A DNA stretch of 8,158 nucleotides from Patescibacteria group bacterium (GTDB taxonomy: Bacteria > Patescibacteriota > Microgenomatia > UBA10105), in NCBI GenBank assembly GCA_003524845.1, contig DQGR01000045.1:1-8158 (forward strand), given 5' to 3'. A model generated the notes under the pieces. It was not told the DNA's origin. It made no database searches and was given only the letters and a program-made list of their open reading frames with translations. Below, piece by piece: positions 6,088 to 8,158 of the stretch. The stretch's first letter is position 1. Each line of letters begins with the position of its first letter. Both the position numbers and the translations under genes were made by a program.

Positions 6088-6942
6088 ATGATTGTGAACA
6101 ATAATAAATTAATACCGCTTTCTGACGGGAGAAAACTGGCTTATGCCGAGCATGGGGATTTAAAGGGTAAACCACTTTTTTTCTTGCACGGTTGGCCGGG
6201 ATCACGGTTGCGTTCTGCTTTCTACCACACAATAGCCAAAAAACTTCACATTCGTATTATTTCTCCAGACCGGCCAGGATTTGGACGTTCTGATTACCAA
6301 AAAAACAGAACACTATTGGATTATCCTGATGACGTTCTTGAGCTAGCTGACACATTGCACATAAAAAAATTTGCAGTTATGGGAGTTTCAGGTGGAGGGT
6401 CATACGCGGCTGCCTGTGCGTATAAAATTCCAAACCGGATTACAAAAGTTGGAATTGTCGTGGGTGTAGCACCGATGTATATGCCTGACTTACTGAGTAA
6501 AATGCCCTGGTTGTATAGAATGACCTGGGCCTGTTATTTCAAGTTTCCCGTAAGCTCGTATGCGGGTTCATTGACCCAATATATTCATTCCAAACTAGGC
6601 AATCCGTTTTATTATTTGAGCTTTTTGGCAAATTCAGACCAAAAGTTGGCGAAGAAGTACCGGAGGGAATTTACCACAATTACAAAAGAAGCTTTTAGGC
6701 AAGGGATTGTTGGTCCAGCCCGTGATTTGGTTTTGTACACAACAGATTGGGAGTTTGATCTGAAAAAAATCAGAGCAAAAGTGTTTTTACGGTATGGCGC
6801 AGGTGACAAGAACGTACCTTTAGTCATGGGGAAGTATTTTGAAAAACAAATTCCGGGAAGTAGATTAACCGTGTATCCAAACGAAGGTCATTTGATTTCC
6901 ATAACTCACGCGGAGGAGATATTTAAGGAGTTAGTAAAATAA
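6088..6942 (+). CDS. cytosolic alpha/beta-fold hydrolase
   Basis: A 284-residue alpha/beta hydrolase without signal peptide or anchor. Motifs in order: FFLHGWPGSR (oxyanion HGWPG, 34-38), SPDRPGFGRSD (59-69), nucleophile elbow MGVSGGGSYAAA (Ser101), acid in GAGDKNVP (Asp240) and base in NEGHLIS (His268). The cap region (about 128-210) is rich in aromatic residues. The whole is of usual length for the Abhydrolase_1 group (esterases, epoxide hydrolases, C-C bond hydrolases). The sequence does not reveal the substrate. The start follows an extended -10 by 7 nt. The gene is divergent from the antitoxin with 73 bp between starts and is transcribed alone. It is unrelated in detail to the anchored hydrolase at 2539: different elbow (GVSGGG against GHSMAG) and no export. 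Confidence 0.92.
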   Translation: MIVNNNKLIPLSDGRKLAYAEHGDLKGKPLFFLHGWPGSRLRSAFYHTIAKKLHIRIISPDRPGFGRSDYQKNRTLLDYPDDVLELADTLHIKKFAVMGVSGGGSYAAACAYKIPNRITKVGIVVGVAPMYMPDLLSKMPWLYRMTWACYFKFPVSSYAGSLTQYIHSKLGNPFYYLSFLANSDQKLAKKYRREFTTITKEAFRQGIVGPARDLVLYTTDWEFDLKKIRAKVFLRYGAGDKNVPLVMGKYFEKQIPGSRLTVYPNEGHLISITHAEEIFKELVK

Positions 6943-6983
6943 AGTCCCCATTAAGTCCTCAAAACAAACTCAAAAACTCATGG

Positions 6984-7012
6984 TTGATAACTAGGGACGT
7001 ATATGTGATGAT
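6984..7012 (+). promoter_or_regulatory. possible promoter of the DUF5343-NYN operon
   Basis: TTGATA (6984-6989), 17-nt spacer, GATGAT (7007-7012), then 7 nt to the ATG at 7020. The -10 is a 4/6 match. The spacing to the ATG equals that at the 2436 and 6088 genes, which argues that 7020 was the original start of the DUF5343 gene. Confidence 0.4.
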
Positions 7013-7019
7013 ACAACTC

Positions 7020-7136
7020 ATGAATTAACATAAAGAAAATTCAAAGCAAGTTCCGCCTTATGGGCCGATCACTAGAATCAAATTTATTTTTGATTCACTT
7101 TCAACCTCTGCATATCCTCAAATATCTTCATCTACA
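7020..7136 (+). other. in-frame N-terminal extension of the DUF5343 gene, interrupted by TAA at codon 3
   Basis: The frame of the DUF5343 gene stays open upstream of the TTG at 7137 back to 7029 and reads KQVPPYGPITRIKFIFDS and onward, resembling the usual DUF5343 N-terminus (a PPY/PYV motif followed by a helix). Directly before it come ATG AAT TAA (7020-7028) in the same frame. A single change of TAA to CAA or GAA would give one continuous gene of 248 codons including the stop. No other ATG or GTG lies in frame between 7029 and 7137. This segment is probably true coding sequence of the gene, silenced or altered at codon 3. Confidence 0.6.
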
Positions 7137-7763
7137 TTGAAGAATTTAAAGTTTTCTGGTAGTGATGCTTCATTAACCATTTCCGCCTTAAAATTTTTAG
7201 GAATAATTGATAGCGAAGGGCGGAAAACGGAGAAGATGTCTTTACTGCAACTAAAAGGAGAAGAACGATGTAAAGCAATTAAGGACATAGTAAGCAATTC
7301 GTATATTAAGCTTTTTGAGACGTCTCCAGAGGCAAACAAGTTAGATCGGGATACTCTGTATAATAATTTTATAGTTATTTATGGTATGAGTGGTAGGCAA
7401 GCAAGTTCCGCTGTTCCGAATTTTTTATGGCTTTGTCAGCAAGCTGGAATGGATGTATCAGAGCCTTTTGAAGTGAAAGGAAGAAGTCAAAGACAAAACG
7501 CTGCTCAAATGTACTTAGGAGATAAGACTCACACCCAAAAAATACCAAATAAGAAATCACCTGTGACTTTTGATATTGAGGAAGAGGAAAGGATTGTTGA
7601 GTTGGGTGAATTTAAACTTCAACTACCGAGTGATTGGGATACGGCAAAGGCCCGTCAGGGAATTGCAAAGGGTGAATTTAAAGCAGTTTATACAGAACTT
7701 ACCAATTTATCGGAGCAGTTGAGGATAAGTGTTTCGGGTAAAAAGATAGGGGAAGATTCATGA
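7137..7763 (+). CDS. DUF5343 domain protein (N-terminus uncertain)
   Basis: From the TTG at 7137 the frame codes for 208 residues. The first 75 match the DUF5343 pattern: LKFLGIIDSEGRKTE, then a helix containing EERCKAIKDIVSNSYIKLFE, then the motif KLDRDTLYNNF. The rest is helical and polar (100-150) and ends in a more structured part with ELGEFKLQLPSDW and a helical tail. The function of DUF5343 is unknown to me; its winged-helix-like look is an impression, not a demonstration. The TTG start has no Shine-Dalgarno and cuts off the family's conserved N-terminus, so the true start is probably further up (see 7020-7136). The stop overlaps the start of the NYN nuclease gene (ATGA at 7760-7763), so the two are translationally coupled. 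The region is visibly AT-richer than the left half of the window. Confidence 0.75.
   Translation: MKNLKFSGSDASLTISALKFLGIIDSEGRKTEKMSLLQLKGEERCKAIKDIVSNSYIKLFETSPEANKLDRDTLYNNFIVIYGMSGRQASSAVPNFLWLCQQAGMDVSEPFEVKGRSQRQNAAQMYLGDKTHTQKIPNKKSPVTFDIEEEERIVELGEFKLQLPSDWDTAKARQGIAKGEFKAVYTELTNLSEQLRISVSGKKIGEDS
7748..7755 (+). promoter_or_regulatory. Shine-Dalgarno of the NYN gene
   Basis: AGGGGAAG, ending 4 nt before the ATG at 7760 and lying inside the end of the DUF5343 coding sequence. It is one of the few ribosome binding sites in the window and fits an internal operon gene. Confidence 0.55.
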
Positions 7764-8158
7764 AAACCTTTGCCTTTATAGATGCTTCGAACTTATTTTA
7801 CGGCGGGCAGAAAAGCCTTGGATGGAGTATTGATTACCATAAACTCGCAAAATATTTGAAGCGCAAATACAAAGTTGCAAAAATTTTCTACTTTGGAGGG
7901 ATTGATTTATACGGGTATAAATATGATTATTTGAAAAATCACAGCACTCCTCTTGATGATGTCAGTAACTATATTCAAAAATATTTGACGGGAAATAAGC
8001 GTTTTTCCAGTTCAGAAAAAGACTTGCTGCAAAAATATTTAGGCAGAATTTCTTTTTATAAAAAGTTAGAAAGCTTTGGATTTGAACTTTTTCTTAAACC
8101 AGTAAAAGTATATAAACAATCTAGTGGTTCAATTCAAAAGAAGGCTAATTGTGATGTA
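7760..8158 (+). CDS. NYN domain (LabA/DUF88-like) putative RNase, 3' end outside window
   Basis: The first 133 codons of a gene that runs off the right edge. The start reads MKTFAFIDASNLFYG, with the first catalytic Asp8 and Asn11 of the NYN (PIN-like) nuclease fold. Strand two is KIFYFGGID (41-49), and FYKKLESFGFELFLKPVKV (99-117) is the usual helix-strand before the second acidic site. The last visible residues, KKANCDV, fit the K-x-x-x-D-V element that carries the next metal-binding Asp (Asp132). Residues about 52-95 are a longer insertion than in the shortest members. NYN proteins are metal-dependent RNases or RNA-processing factors acting in the cytoplasm. The ATGA overlap with the DUF5343 gene suggests the two products work as a pair. 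The 3' acidic residues cannot be checked here. Confidence 0.88.
   Translation, partial: MKTFAFIDASNLFYGGQKSLGWSIDYHKLAKYLKRKYKVAKIFYFGGIDLYGYKYDYLKNHSTPLDDVSNYIQKYLTGNKRFSSSEKDLLQKYLGRISFYKKLESFGFELFLKPVKVYKQSSGSIQKKANCDV

Noticed and set aside
6015..6101. 29-residue N-terminal extension of the DUF433 protein
   Set aside because: It overlaps the divergent hydrolase start, includes the predicted promoter, and has no family similarity; ATG 6014 matches the usual DUF433 start.
7075..7096. Perfect 8-bp hairpin GAATCAAA-N6-TTTGATTC as a terminator or operator
   Set aside because: It lies within the family-like upstream frame of the DUF5343 gene, is pure AT-rich in stem, and has no T-run after it; probably chance in AT-rich coding DNA.

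Overview
The window looks like a chromosomal stretch from an uncultivated bacterium, most likely of the Candidate Phyla Radiation (Patescibacteria; Microgenomates- or Parcubacteria-like). This is inferred from three things. Several small exported proteins are of kinds I recall from those genomes. Shine-Dalgarno sequences are scarce. At many genes a sigma70-like -10 box sits only 6-10 nt before the ATG, which suggests leaderless mRNAs. UAA and UGA both end genes, so nothing points to a changed genetic code. No rRNA, tRNA, CRISPR array or insertion sequence was seen.

Layout. (1) 1-1760, minus strand: an extracytoplasmic thiol-redox operon, made of a membrane-anchored thioredoxin-like protein followed by a DipZ-type fusion (CcdA membrane domain plus TlpA-like thioredoxin) that runs off the left edge. 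It has a clear promoter and the best-placed Shine-Dalgarno in the window. (2) 1836-2472, minus strand: an unrecognised helical soluble protein with a leaderless-type promoter and a weak terminator. (3) 2539-5450, plus strand: a membrane-anchored alpha/beta hydrolase and three envelope proteins of unknown function (an exported coiled-coil protein, a single-pass protein with a short C-terminal repeat, and an anchored Cys-rich protein). (4) 5460-6014, minus strand: a DUF433 / DUF5615 (PIN-like) toxin-antitoxin-type pair whose toxin gene is broken by a one-base frameshift. (5) 6088-6942, plus strand: a cytosolic alpha/beta hydrolase divergent from the antitoxin. (6) 7020-8158, plus strand: an AT-richer two-gene unit, a DUF5343 protein overlapping by ATGA with a NYN-domain (PIN-like) RNase that runs off the right edge.

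How the genes may work together. The redox operon could supply disulfide exchange outside the membrane, and the Cys-rich anchored protein at 4746 is a plausible client; this link is inference. The right half looks like an accessory region, with a decaying toxin-antitoxin pair and a DUF5343-NYN nuclease module of unknown role. The DUF5343 frame stays open and family-like upstream of its first usable start (TTG 7137), back to an ATG at 7020 that lies at the expected transcription start but is followed by TAA at codon 3. That makes it a recent nonsense mutation, a sequence error, or an unusual start.
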